A stretch of 64,000 nucleotides of DNA. Origin: Dehalogenimonas formicexedens (GTDB lineage Bacteria; Chloroflexota; Dehalococcoidia; Dehalococcoidales; Dehalococcoidaceae). The first letter of the stretch is position 1. Every line of letters starts with the position of its first letter. The notes under the pieces are model-generated. The model worked only from the letters and a program-made list of their open reading frames with translations. It was not told where the DNA came from and made no database searches. The DNA is taken from NCBI RefSeq assembly GCF_001953175.1, contig NZ_CP018258.1:1702210-1766209 (forward strand). The letters are read 5' to 3'. Both the position numbers and the translations under genes were made by a program. Positions 18,519 through 27,728 of this stretch are shown piece after piece.

Positions 18519-19265
18519 ATGTTGAAGCAAGGAGATAATCCATATACTTGGGCTGGTTGCGGGCTGTTCGTCTCTGGAGCACTCGTCGCAACCAGTTCTT
18601 TGTTCATATTGGGTGTTGCGTGGTTTACTGCCTTGGGTTTGGCAATGATCATTATCGCCATTATCCTGCTTGCTTTGGCCAGAAGCGTCCCCAAGTTATC
18701 CCCCGAATTCAGTCGAGTTCTTTTCGAAACCGGAACCGAAAACCTCGCAGTCCTGCTTGAAGAGCTCGCGGTTTCGACACGGGCGATATACTTGCCACCA
18801 AGATTATCGAACGGCAAATCCCGGGCGCTGATACCCCTTGCTGGTACGCTGAAAGCTGAGATGCTGAAAGAAGCCCTGCCTAACCGGCTGATTGTGCGCT
18901 ACGGCGCCGGAGCGCAGGATATCGGACTATTGATCACCACTCCGGGTTCGGCAGCAGCGCAGCTAGTCAGTGACAAAACCGAGACTGACACCGAGTTACT
19001 AAGTGCCACGTTGACAGCTTTTTTCAGCGGCACACTGGGCTTGGCTGATGCCGTAAATGTCACCAACGAGAACGGTTCTATACGGGTGGCCTTCTCCCAA
19101 TTGCGCCATGAACGCGTTAACGACCGGACTGACCGGGTACTCGGCAGCGCACCCGCTTCTGTGGCCACTGCCGTAGCCGCCAAGATGTGGGACTATCCGA
19201 TGATCATCTCAAGCGAGGGCGGTAACTCACGGAAATACATCGTCGTCATCGAGCGTCTCAAATGA
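18519..19265 (+). CDS. Membrane-anchored protein of the MoxR/DUF58 cluster, DUF7982-like
   Basis: The 248-residue protein has two N-terminal transmembrane helices (about residues 10-60) and a cytoplasmic alpha/beta domain of about 180 residues, with RALIPLAG and LLITTPGSAA. The layout resembles DUF7982 proteins, which are mostly archaeal and neighbour MoxR/DUF58 genes; this family call is from memory and tentative. Its stop overlaps the next start (ATGA at 19262), so it is the head of the tightly packed run to 26.2 kb. A TATAAT at 18480-18485 is a possible -10 without a good -35. Confidence 0.55.
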   Translation: MLKQGDNPYTWAGCGLFVSGALVATSSLFILGVAWFTALGLAMIIIAIILLALARSVPKLSPEFSRVLFETGTENLAVLLEELAVSTRAIYLPPRLSNGKSRALIPLAGTLKAEMLKEALPNRLIVRYGAGAQDIGLLITTPGSAAAQLVSDKTETDTELLSATLTAFFSGTLGLADAVNVTNENGSIRVAFSQLRHERVNDRTDRVLGSAPASVATAVAAKMWDYPMIISSEGGNSRKYIVVIERLK

Positions 19266-19513
19266 GGATCTTCAACAACTATGTCTTGAGTGTATCCACC
19301 GCTTTGCTTGCCACGGTGGTTATCCTGGCGGGATTTGGGCAACAGAGCCTGGACGTCTACTATACTTTGTTCATCATCGAAGCCCTGATAATCACCGAGC
19401 TTTATGTTTACCTCAATAACAAGGCCCGACGCGCCTTGAATTTAGTCAGCGTCCTTCTCTTTGCCGGGTTTTTGGTGATCGTCCTGCAAAAGGTAGCCGC
19501 GATCCTGATATGA
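19262..19513 (+). CDS. Small three-helix membrane protein
   Basis: This 83-residue protein is mostly hydrophobic, with about three helices separated by a charged NNKARR loop. The start overlaps the previous stop (ATGA). No family is recognised. Its position inside the envelope cluster suggests it is a subunit or accessory of that machinery. Confidence 0.6.
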   Translation: MRIFNNYVLSVSTALLATVVILAGFGQQSLDVYYTLFIIEALIITELYVYLNNKARRALNLVSVLLFAGFLVIVLQKVAAILI

Positions 19514-19531
19514 GCCTGATTTAGTCGGTAG

Positions 19532-21469
19532 ATGAAAAAATTCTTCATCGGGTTATTAAGCACGGTGCTACTCGCGGCGATATTTGCCGGCTGCGTCGCT
19601 CCCGGATCAGGACCGCGCCAACTGCCGCATCAGGACCCGGCCAGTGCCGCGCTGGAATTTGATCTGGTGGATCTCGTCTCGGCATATGGTGGCATTCTAG
19701 AGTACCTGTCGTCCGGCTTATATGCGGAGGTCGATGGCATTTTGGCCGACCTCGAATCGGCCAACGCCAGCGCTGAGATCCTCGCCCTATTCGAGCGCTT
19801 CAGCGAACTCAGCCGAGAACTTGCCGAAAACCTCAGCCAGGTCGAAGGACTCCTGGATAATGCGGCCATAGTCATCGAACAAAACGACCTGGCCGCTGCC
19901 AAAAGCCGTCTCGATGCGGCAGCCGAGCGGCTCGAGCAGATCGTCATCGTGCCCGCCGAAGTCCGGTCCATCCATGACTCACTGGGCATCGTCCTCGGCA
20001 TCGCTTCTCTTCCCGGCACTGATCGTCTCAGGCTGGCATTTCAGGAAATGCTCACCTCCCTCGACCGCCTGCAGCAGGCTATCGACCGGCTGGCGGCGTT
20101 AGGGCTTCAGTTGGAACAACAACGGGTGCAGACGCAAGCGGTATTGGCGCTGACCGAACTCAGTCTGTCGATGTCAGCATCCGAGGGCTTCGTCGGCGAC
20201 GAAATCGTCGTTAGCGGGCGTCTCAGTGCCGATGGCGCGGGGCTGGTTGGGCGCGAGTTGGACCTCGTAATCGGCGGAATAGTCTCCACCGCCGTGACCG
20301 ATTCGGATGGTCGCTATAGTGCTACCGTCGAAATTCCTTTCCGATACGTAAATCATCTTGGCGTTCAAGCCCGCTACACGCCAAGGGCGCAGGACCTTGA
20401 CCTCTATCAGGCCGCGGCCAGTCAGGTGCGGGAACTAACAATAAACTATTATGTCACCTTGTTGGACACCGAGTTGCCTACGGAGTTGCATCCAGGACTT
20501 ACAGTTACCATTGAGGGCACGATCTCAACCGATGGTCCCCCGCAATCCCGGACCATCAGTGCGTTTCTCGACAATCAACCGCTCGGCCTTACCACCACCG
20601 TCAGCGCATTCTCCCTTAATATCACTCCACCTCCGGGAGCCTCGTCCCCCGGTGCCCGGCTGACGCTGCAGGTTGCATCTGACGCTCGTTATGCTGGTTA
20701 CTCGGACAGCGTCACGGTGCCAGTTGCTCAGATAGCTACCAGCGTGATTCTTGACTCGACCGGATTTGCCCTGATTCCGGGGGATCTGCTCGTTTCCGGG
20801 AGAGTTACCGGCGACAGCGCCCCCCTCCCCGGAGCAATGGTTGAGCTTTCATACGCCAGCTGGAACACGAGCGTCGTCACCGATGCCAATGGGATGTTTA
20901 ACGCCCGACTCGACCTTCCTGTGAGTTTCTTCTTGTTCGGCGCTCATCCACTAGTTGCTAAGGTGAAGCCGGCGGAAGGGTGGTTCGCCGAGGTAGAAAC
21001 TACCAAACAAATCACGATCATCAGCCCCATCGGTATCGGGCTCCTGCTCGCGATGATTGTCGGACTTATACTCGCAGGCCGTGCCCGCTCAACCAACCGC
21101 CTAAATATACAACGGGACGCCGGGTCCGCTTATCCTGGAAAACCCTACCCGGCACCGGAAGTACCTTTGCCGGACCAGGCGCCCTCCCTTGGGGGCGGCG
21201 CCAAGGGCGGGATCATCCGCGCCTACCTCTCAGCCCGTACCCTGGTACAAGCTTTAAGTGGAGTCTTCATTCGCCCAAGGGACACCGTCCGCGAATACCT
21301 CTCGCGCGCCTCCAAGCGGATACCGATCCTCTCGGGTGCTTTTTCAGAACTCACCCTTTTAGCGGAGAGAATCCTGTATTCACGCGTCGAGCCCGGAGAA
21401 CCTGCCCTTTTAAGGGCGGAATCCCTATTTAGATCAATGCGAGAGGACCAGAAGATTGGGACTCCGTAG
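19532..21469 (+). CDS. Lipoprotein with coiled-coil, Ig-like repeats, membrane helix and DUF4129-like tail
   Basis: The 645-residue protein begins with a lipoprotein signal (lipobox FAGC). An alpha-helical, coiled-coil-like stretch (about 40-200) is followed by two or three transthyretin/Ig-like repeats with the pattern GDEIVVSGRLSADG ... VTDSDGRYSATV (about 210-490). One transmembrane helix (about 495-520) leads to a cytoplasmic tail whose end (REYLSRASK ... LTLLAERILYSR) resembles DUF4129. DUF4129 domains are standard companions of MoxR, DUF58 and transglutaminase-like proteins. It would thus link an extracytoplasmic array to cytoplasmic partners. A lipid-anchored N-terminus plus a later transmembrane helix is unusual. 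Confidence 0.7.
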   Translation: MKKFFIGLLSTVLLAAIFAGCVAPGSGPRQLPHQDPASAALEFDLVDLVSAYGGILEYLSSGLYAEVDGILADLESANASAEILALFERFSELSRELAENLSQVEGLLDNAAIVIEQNDLAAAKSRLDAAAERLEQIVIVPAEVRSIHDSLGIVLGIASLPGTDRLRLAFQEMLTSLDRLQQAIDRLAALGLQLEQQRVQTQAVLALTELSLSMSASEGFVGDEIVVSGRLSADGAGLVGRELDLVIGGIVSTAVTDSDGRYSATVEIPFRYVNHLGVQARYTPRAQDLDLYQAAASQVRELTINYYVTLLDTELPTELHPGLTVTIEGTISTDGPPQSRTISAFLDNQPLGLTTTVSAFSLNITPPPGASSPGARLTLQVASDARYAGYSDSVTVPVAQIATSVILDSTGFALIPGDLLVSGRVTGDSAPLPGAMVELSYASWNTSVVTDANGMFNARLDLPVSFFLFGAHPLVAKVKPAEGWFAEVETTKQITIISPIGIGLLLAMIVGLILAGRARSTNRLNIQRDAGSAYPGKPYPAPEVPLPDQAPSLGGGAKGGIIRAYLSARTLVQALSGVFIRPRDTVREYLSRASKRIPILSGAFSELTLLAERILYSRVEPGEPALLRAESLFRSMREDQKIGTP

Positions 21470-22367
21470 ATACCTTGCGATCCTTACCGTGCTGGTGGTG
21501 GTTATTCTGGCTGTGATCACGTACGTAATACCGCCAGGTGGCGACTTCCGTTCCGAAAATCCCTCGTGGAACGGCCTTGCCGACACCGCTGCCCCAGTCG
21601 GAGTGACGCCTGTCGGCTCGGTCGCAGAAATACCAGAACCCTTTACAGGCAAAGGACTCATCGTTGTACCCTACCTAGAGTTGCCCCCCGAAACGCTGCA
21701 GCAGCTCGGCGAGTTTGTGAACGGGGGCGGTGTTTTGATCCTCGCCGACGACTACGGCTTCGGCAATACCATTTTAAACTATCTTGACGTCGGGGCACGT
21801 TTCTCCAATAAAACGTTGCTTGATCCAGTGGTCTGCTATAAGAACCGCTTCTTGCCCCTAATCGTCCGGTTCGATGCCGATCCAGTGACTTCAGGGATAA
21901 CCGAGATCGTTTTCAACCACCCCGGCGTCCTGATCGGACTCGATGAGGAAAACATCGTGGCTTGGTCGTCCTCCTTGAGCTTCGTCGATGACAACGGTAA
22001 TGGCGAGTGGAACGCTGGTGAGGTTTTCGGCCCGCATCCGGTTATCGCCCGCCTCGGTTATGGAGACGGCCAACTCATCCTTCTGAGCGACCCGAGTGTT
22101 TTCATTAATTCGAGCCAATCCCTTGGGGACAATGCCCAGTTGCTCCAAAACATTGCCGGACTGACCGAAAACGGACTCTTCTTCGTCGAGTCGACCTTGC
22201 CGCGAAGCGAACTGGATACCTCGAAAGATTTGCTGCATAATCTCAGGGATTTTATGTCCACGCCTCTGGGCATGATCCTGCTCATCACCGCCGTCATCGC
22301 CGCAGTTGTGATGCTTGCGGGATGGCCGCCACAAACACAAGGGCGGGGCGGCGGGACCGGCGCCTGA
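21456..22367 (+). CDS. DUF4350-domain membrane protein
   Basis: The 303-residue protein starts at TTG 21456, overlapping the previous gene by 14 bases, behind AGAGGA. It has an N-terminal transmembrane helix, an extracytoplasmic GATase-like fold (GKGLIVVPYLELPP, then GGGVLILADDYGFGN), and a C-terminal transmembrane helix followed by a Gly-rich end. DUF4350 proteins are regular members of MoxR/DUF58 operons and may bind ligands. The catalytic nucleophile of true glutamine amidotransferases is not evident, so a sensing role is more likely than catalysis. Confidence 0.78.
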   Translation: MGLRRYLAILTVLVVVILAVITYVIPPGGDFRSENPSWNGLADTAAPVGVTPVGSVAEIPEPFTGKGLIVVPYLELPPETLQQLGEFVNGGGVLILADDYGFGNTILNYLDVGARFSNKTLLDPVVCYKNRFLPLIVRFDADPVTSGITEIVFNHPGVLIGLDEENIVAWSSSLSFVDDNGNGEWNAGEVFGPHPVIARLGYGDGQLILLSDPSVFINSSQSLGDNAQLLQNIAGLTENGLFFVESTLPRSELDTSKDLLHNLRDFMSTPLGMILLITAVIAAVVMLAGWPPQTQGRGGGTGA

Positions 22368-22461
22368 AAAACCATTCGAGGTGATATCTGGTGACTGACC
22401 AGATTCATCACCCCTTGAAATCGATAATAGTTCGGGATACTACTCTGGAAAAGGAGCTTTA

Positions 22462-23397
22462 ATGTCGAGAGAATCCACCGAGATCATCAGGAGAATCAAC
22501 GGCGGTTTAGACCAGTTGGTGCTCTACCGCAATGATATCAAGCGGTTGCTCATTATCGCCCTCATCAGCCGGGGCCATCTGTTGATTGAGGGCCTTCCCG
22601 GAACCGCTAAGACGCTTTTGGCACATACCTTCGCCCACCTGCTGGGCGGCGATTTCAAACGCATCCAGGCCACTTCGGACATGCTGCCGGCTGATATCAC
22701 TGGTTTCTATCTCTACCACCCCGGCAAAGAGGAGGAATTCAAGCCCGGACCGATCTTTGCCAACGTGGTTATGGTAGACGAGCTCAATCGCCTATCGCCC
22801 CGGACCCAGTCGGCGCTACTTGAAGCGATGCAGGAACACCAGGTCACTGTTGAAGGCCATACTCATCCATTGCCTGCCCCATTTACCGTCGTCGCCTCCC
22901 AAGTACCTTATGGTGGACCCGGTACTACCGCCCTGCCCGATGTGCAGGCCGACCGTTTCCTTTTACGGGCTTGGAGCGGCTACCCTGATGCCGCCGAGGA
23001 GGACGAAGTCCTTAAAAACATCGACCGCATCTCCGAAAGCCATGCCCGACCGGTGGTTAATAACGATGAGGTGCTGTCGCTGCATCGAGAGATGACCGGG
23101 GTCACGGTATCCGACGCGGTCCGGGGTTACATCATCGACATCATTGGCCGGGTGCGTCGCCATGGCGATGTCCAGACCGCTCCTTCCACCCGCGGCAGCA
23201 TCGCCCTGATGCACGCCTGCCGATCGCTGGCCCTCATGTCCGAGCGGGATTATGTCATTCCGGATGACATCAAGGAACTCGCGATACCGGCGCTGCATCA
23301 TAGGATTCACCTCAAGCCTGAAGCCGAGGCTGACGGCCAAACTCCTGAGCGCATCATCCGGGAAATTTTGGATGAAACACCGGTGCCAAGAGTCTAG
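22462..23397 (+). CDS. MoxR-family AAA+ ATPase
   Basis: This 311-residue cytoplasmic ATPase has Walker A GLPGTAKT, Walker B VVMVDELNR, the MoxR hallmark LLEAMQEHQVTVEG, sensor 1 VASQ and a lid domain with APSTRGSIAL. MoxR ATPases act as chaperones that insert cofactors or mature complexes, together with DUF58/VWA partners. Here the DUF58 gene follows directly. The ribosome-binding site AAGGAGCTTTA precedes the ATG. Confidence 0.95.
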   Translation: MSRESTEIIRRINGGLDQLVLYRNDIKRLLIIALISRGHLLIEGLPGTAKTLLAHTFAHLLGGDFKRIQATSDMLPADITGFYLYHPGKEEEFKPGPIFANVVMVDELNRLSPRTQSALLEAMQEHQVTVEGHTHPLPAPFTVVASQVPYGGPGTTALPDVQADRFLLRAWSGYPDAAEEDEVLKNIDRISESHARPVVNNDEVLSLHREMTGVTVSDAVRGYIIDIIGRVRRHGDVQTAPSTRGSIALMHACRSLALMSERDYVIPDDIKELAIPALHHRIHLKPEAEADGQTPERIIREILDETPVPRV

Positions 23398-23415
23398 TAT
23401 GGCGTTGGAGATTTA

Positions 23416-25053
23416 ATGCTGGCGAGATCAAGCCGGCTCTGGCTGCTTGGGATGCTCGGCCTCGCCGTCATAACGGCGCCGCTGGAATATGCCGCCTCCG
23501 CCTTGGCGCTCATCGCTGCTCAGTGGGCAAAGCGTTTCGTCGCCGGGCGGGCTGAATTGTTGATCTTCATCGGGCTGGTGACCGTTTTCCTGGTACCGCT
23601 CTGCCTGGCGCCCGTGTTTACAGTGGCACTAGCAGACGGCGGGACCGGTGTGCTGGCATTGCCCTTTATGAGCCGGGAGCTTGATCTTGGCGGCTTGCTG
23701 GCGGTGGCCTCCGCTCTGCCGGCCGTATTCCTTCTGGCGCGTGACCTGGAGGATTTGAACATTTCCCGGCCGCTGCGGGGCGGGCGGAACGGTCTCCATT
23801 TCAGCCGGACCGCGGTGGTGCTCGGGGCAGCGGCAGCGGGGAACTTCCCGGCGGCGATGATCGCGGATAGTCCGGTGCTTTTTACCGGCGCGGCGGTTTT
23901 TAGTCTCGCCTTCCTCACCATGCTTCTCCGGGGCCTCGCCGCCGTCGGCCGCTTTCCGGTGGAACCGGCAGAAGTCTCCACCCGGCTGGTGGCCGGCGGA
24001 GATTTAAGCGTCAATCTTGAACTGCGTAAACTGACTGCGGCGGCAGTTTATGGTTGCCTTCGTCCCGCTGCCCGTTGGCTTGTTGTCAGGCCGGGGTGTT
24101 TCACTATGAGCGGGAAGATGCTCGTTCTAAACCTGGGGATCAACGGGCCTCCGCTGTCAGGTCCTCAGTGGCCGGTCTTCGAGGCCGTCATGTCCGACAT
24201 GTTCGGGTTGGTTCGGCACCATCGGGAGGTCCGGCCGCTTAAGTTGGAAATCGTACCACGGGCGCGCTACATCCGGCACCTGGCGGAAAAATATCTGGCC
24301 GGGGGAGCGAGCACGGGCCCGGTAGGCCTTTGGTCTTCGTCCATCACCGCTCATCCCGGTCGCGGCATCGATTTTCTGGGCTCCCGCCCCTACCAGCCTG
24401 GCGACCGGCTCAAGGATATCGACTGGAAACATAGTGCCAAGCTCGGCGACATTTTCGCCAAGGAATACGCCAGGGCTGTTGGTCAGTCGGCGGTCATCCT
24501 CTCCAGTCTCGATACGCCGGACGAGGAAGCGGCCGATAAACTCGTCTATAACTTGATCTCCTCGGCGCTGACTCTGGCGCAGGAGGCGGTGCCCACTGCC
24601 CTGGCCATATTCAACCGGGACGGTGTGATCAAGGTCACCGCCCCGGAAAACCCGGATCTCGCGCTGCGCCAGTTGCTAGGACTTATTAAAGACGTTCGAA
24701 TTATTCCGGCGGAGCAGCGCCGCCTCCAGCCGGCCGAGATCACCCAGTTGCGCCACACCATTACTCTGCTGGAACGATTTGCCACACCCGAATCCAGCGG
24801 GCTGCTGGCGGTGCTCGATTTCGAAAAGAACGCCATCAGATCATCGTCCGCATCGCATCCGGCCGAAGCGGTCTTCGCATCGCTTGCCGGACGCCTTTCG
24901 CCGCCGGCAACGATCATTGTCGTTTCCGAGCCCATTGATGAGGCCGAGACTTTCTACTGGTCTCTCGACGAATGGCGCCGCAAGGGGTACGAGATCTCAA
25001 CCTTGAGCAAGTCGGTGAACCGCGCTTCCTCGGCCGTGGCTAGCCCTCGATGA
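23416..25053 (+). CDS. DUF58-domain membrane protein, partner of MoxR
   Basis: The 545-residue protein has about five N-terminal transmembrane helices and a central DUF58 motif at GRGIDFLGSRPYQPGDRLKD followed by IDWKHSAK, then a VWA-like C-terminal domain. DUF58 proteins pair with MoxR ATPases and dock substrates. It follows moxR by 18 bases, with a GGAG site, and its stop overlaps the next start (ATGA). The length is greater than the usual 300-450 residues because of the N-terminal membrane region. Confidence 0.92.
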   Translation: MLARSSRLWLLGMLGLAVITAPLEYAASALALIAAQWAKRFVAGRAELLIFIGLVTVFLVPLCLAPVFTVALADGGTGVLALPFMSRELDLGGLLAVASALPAVFLLARDLEDLNISRPLRGGRNGLHFSRTAVVLGAAAAGNFPAAMIADSPVLFTGAAVFSLAFLTMLLRGLAAVGRFPVEPAEVSTRLVAGGDLSVNLELRKLTAAAVYGCLRPAARWLVVRPGCFTMSGKMLVLNLGINGPPLSGPQWPVFEAVMSDMFGLVRHHREVRPLKLEIVPRARYIRHLAEKYLAGGASTGPVGLWSSSITAHPGRGIDFLGSRPYQPGDRLKDIDWKHSAKLGDIFAKEYARAVGQSAVILSSLDTPDEEAADKLVYNLISSALTLAQEAVPTALAIFNRDGVIKVTAPENPDLALRQLLGLIKDVRIIPAEQRRLQPAEITQLRHTITLLERFATPESSGLLAVLDFEKNAIRSSSASHPAEAVFASLAGRLSPPATIIVVSEPIDEAETFYWSLDEWRRKGYEISTLSKSVNRASSAVASPR

Positions 25054-26198
25054 GCGAGACCGACGCAGACATCATCGTCATCGGCGCCGGGCCGGCCGGC
25101 AGCCGCGTAGCCCGGCAACTCGCGCTACAAGGCCATGACGTCATTTTGCTTGAGAAACGCCAGACGCTCGGCGAACCGGTGTGTTGCACCGGGATCGTCA
25201 GCACGCAGTGTGTCGCCGAATTCTCGATCGACCCCGATCTCATAATGCACCGGTTCAGCGGTGCGCTTATACATTCTCCCTCGGGTGAGATCGTTCCAAT
25301 CAGGCGTTCCACCATCCAGGCGGTGGCCATTGACCGGGCTGCCTTCGACCGGAGGATGACCGAAAAAGCCCAAGCCGCCGGCGCCCGGCTTATGCTGGGG
25401 ACAACAGCAAATTACCTAGATATCCAGCCCGACCGCGTAGTCGTAGCGGTATTCAGGAACCAGGAGCAGCGACATCTCACCGCGCGGGCGGTGGTCGTCG
25501 CCGCCGGGCTTACCCAGAAACTCACACCGCAACTTGGGCTGGTGACGATTAAAGACTTCGCCGTCGGGGTCCAGCTTGATGTCGAAGGGGCGGATGTTTC
25601 CGAGATCGAAATCTTCTCGGGAAAATCTCTGGCTCCGGGTTTCTTCGCGTGGTTGGTGCCGACTTCACCCGGTCATGCCAAGCTTGGCATGATAGTACGC
25701 CACCAACCAATGGCTTCAATACTACGGCTGATCTCGTTATTAGCCACCAAACGTAGAGGCTTTGTTCCCGCCGGCAAACCCGTTTGCCGCCCCATTCCAT
25801 TGAACCACCTGAGAAAAAGCTACACCGACCGGTTGCTAGTGGTGGGTGATGCGGCCGGCCAAGTAAAAACCACCACTGGGGGCGGGCTGTACTACGGGCT
25901 TTTATGTGCCGATATTGCCGCATCCACTTTGCATCAAGGCCTACTCGGTGACAGATTGCGGAGTACGGACCTCAAATGTTATGAGCGGGCGTGGCTTGAC
26001 CGATTAGGCCGCGAGATGCTCGTGGGTCGACTGGCCAGGAATGTGTTTCGACATCTCGGGGATCACCAATTGGATGGCCTGATGAGAAGAACACAAGAGA
26101 GTGGCTTAATGGCCAAACTGCTTGTAGATGACCGGTTATCGTTCGACTGGCACAGTCCGGCTATTTTACGATTGGTTACCGGATTGTTTCGCAGATAA
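25050..26198 (+). CDS. FAD-dependent oxidoreductase, geranylgeranyl-reductase family
   Basis: The 382-residue flavoprotein has an N-terminal GAGPAGSRVA dinucleotide-binding motif and the second FAD motif VVGDAAGQVK followed by GGGLYYG, which marks the geranylgeranyl-reductase family. These enzymes reduce isoprenoid double bonds in archaeal lipids, chlorophyll side chains or polyprenols. It ends the MoxR/DUF58 run (ATGA overlap) and abuts glmM tail to tail with no gap. A polyprenol or quinone side chain as substrate is inferred, with uppS at 13 kb as a thematic neighbour. Confidence 0.85.
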   Translation: MSETDADIIVIGAGPAGSRVARQLALQGHDVILLEKRQTLGEPVCCTGIVSTQCVAEFSIDPDLIMHRFSGALIHSPSGEIVPIRRSTIQAVAIDRAAFDRRMTEKAQAAGARLMLGTTANYLDIQPDRVVVAVFRNQEQRHLTARAVVVAAGLTQKLTPQLGLVTIKDFAVGVQLDVEGADVSEIEIFSGKSLAPGFFAWLVPTSPGHAKLGMIVRHQPMASILRLISLLATKRRGFVPAGKPVCRPIPLNHLRKSYTDRLLVVGDAAGQVKTTTGGGLYYGLLCADIAASTLHQGLLGDRLRSTDLKCYERAWLDRLGREMLVGRLARNVFRHLGDHQLDGLMRRTQESGLMAKLLVDDRLSFDWHSPAILRLVTGLFRR

Positions 26199-27506
26199 CT
26201 AGCCGCAGGGCATTACCGCTTTAATCGACTGCTTTGCCTTTTCGAAGATCTCCACGGCTCCATTCCAACTGTCAGCCTCTACGGTGAGTCTTAGTTTCGG
26301 CTCAGTGCCGGAGAGCCTGATCAGCACCCACCCGTTTTTCAACCTGAGTCTTAGCCCGTCGATTCTCTCAATGTCAACGTGGTCAAGCGCCAACAGACCT
26401 GGCTCGAGATCATCGATATGCGGAGGTGTTTCAAATGATAAACTTCCGCGGATCATCGGATAGGAAGGGATTTCGCCAGCCAACTTCGCCAGACTGCCCT
26501 CGGCGGCCAATGTCGATACCAGGGCTGCGGCGTATATTCCATCAGGGCAATACGAGACCTTCGGGAAAATCCAAGCACCGCATGGTTCTCCACCGAACTG
26601 GGCGCCTGTCCGTTTAAGCTCGGCAGAAACAGCGCTATCACCGACCCGGGTACGTCTGGCGATCAACCCTGACTCCTCGATCACCATGGAAGCATCGACG
26701 GTCGTAACCACTTCTTTCGCGTTCAGACGGTGTGCCAATATCACCATCAGTTTGTCACCGGAAATTACTTGACCGTTTTCGTTGACAACGACCAATCGAT
26801 CAGCGTCACCGTCATGAGCCAATCCCACCTGAGCACCCGATTCAACTACTTTTCGTTTTAGTTCGGCCAGATTCTCGTCTGTCGGTTCACTTGCCCTAGG
26901 AAAAACACCGCTCGGCCGACAATAAACTAAAATTGGATCTATCCCCAATTGTTTCATCAGCTTTGGTGTCGTGACTGAAGCGGCTCCACCGCCACAGTCC
27001 ACCACAACCTTGAGTCCTCTTAGGCTGCCGGGGAAGTCCCTAAGGATACGATCGATGTGCTCGTCAATCGCACCACCACATTGTGGAGCGGTAGCACTAT
27101 CATGACCAACATCTGCCGGGATATCAGTTGATTCGATCGAGGCTTCAACCTGTCGTTCCTGCGTGTCGTCGAACGCTGCCCCATCCGGATTCCAGAACTT
27201 GATCCCGTTGTATTCTGGAGGGTTATGCGAAGCAGTGACCATGAGTCCGGCGTTAAAATGTCGCGCGACGTACGCCAACGTGGGAGTGGGTAATAGTCCA
27301 GCGTCTTGGCAAATGTTGCCAGAAGCTTGAATGCCGCTGAACAGAGCCGCCTTGATGATGTCAGTTGAAGTCCGCGTGTCGCCACCGATGACTACGTTCC
27401 GATATCGCGCGCCAACTGCCAAGCCGGCTTCAAACGCTATCTTAACCAGCTGATCATCGGCTATTCTTCGGATCCCAGAGCTCCCAAAAAGTCGGGTTTT
27501 CAACAC
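26199..27506 (-). CDS. glmM: Phosphoglucosamine mutase
   Basis: The 435-residue phosphohexomutase interconverts glucosamine-6-P and glucosamine-1-P. It shows the phosphoserine loop TASHNPPEYNGIKFW, the metal-binding loop HDGDADR, the sugar-binding GGEPCGA, and the phosphate-binding RLSGTEPKLR near the C-terminus. The start is TTG at 27506. The gene is divergent from the GlmU-like gene and glmS, and with them completes UDP-GlcNAc supply. Phosphomannomutase activity cannot be excluded, but the genetic neighbourhood favours GlmM. Confidence 0.88.
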   Translation of the reverse strand: MLKTRLFGSSGIRRIADDQLVKIAFEAGLAVGARYRNVVIGGDTRTSTDIIKAALFSGIQASGNICQDAGLLPTPTLAYVARHFNAGLMVTASHNPPEYNGIKFWNPDGAAFDDTQERQVEASIESTDIPADVGHDSATAPQCGGAIDEHIDRILRDFPGSLRGLKVVVDCGGGAASVTTPKLMKQLGIDPILVYCRPSGVFPRASEPTDENLAELKRKVVESGAQVGLAHDGDADRLVVVNENGQVISGDKLMVILAHRLNAKEVVTTVDASMVIEESGLIARRTRVGDSAVSAELKRTGAQFGGEPCGAWIFPKVSYCPDGIYAAALVSTLAAEGSLAKLAGEIPSYPMIRGSLSFETPPHIDDLEPGLLALDHVDIERIDGLRLRLKNGWVLIRLSGTEPKLRLTVEADSWNGAVEIFEKAKQSIKAVMPCG

Positions 27507-27693
27507 ACTGTCCAGTTCTAGATATTATTCGCTGTCCACGGGACAAACACTTTGATATTTGGTTGGCTTGGAACTTCGACACTGCACGGCCAAAAAACTA
27601 TAAGCCAACTGCCGGATTCTAAAGGAGCCAGATAAAAATCGCAAACTAATCAATTCTTAACAATTCCTACGATGACAAGACGTTTTTATTATC

Positions 27694-27722
27694 TTGAATA
27701 TTTGGTGAATTATCGTTATAAT
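27694..27722 (+). promoter_or_regulatory. Leaderless promoter of the GlmU-like gene
   Basis: TTGAAT (27694-27699) and a perfect TATAAT (27717-27722) are 17 bases apart. The ATG is at 27729, seven bases after the -10, so transcription would start at the A of the start codon. There is no room for a Shine-Dalgarno site. Confidence 0.6.
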
Positions 27723-27728
27723 CGCGGC

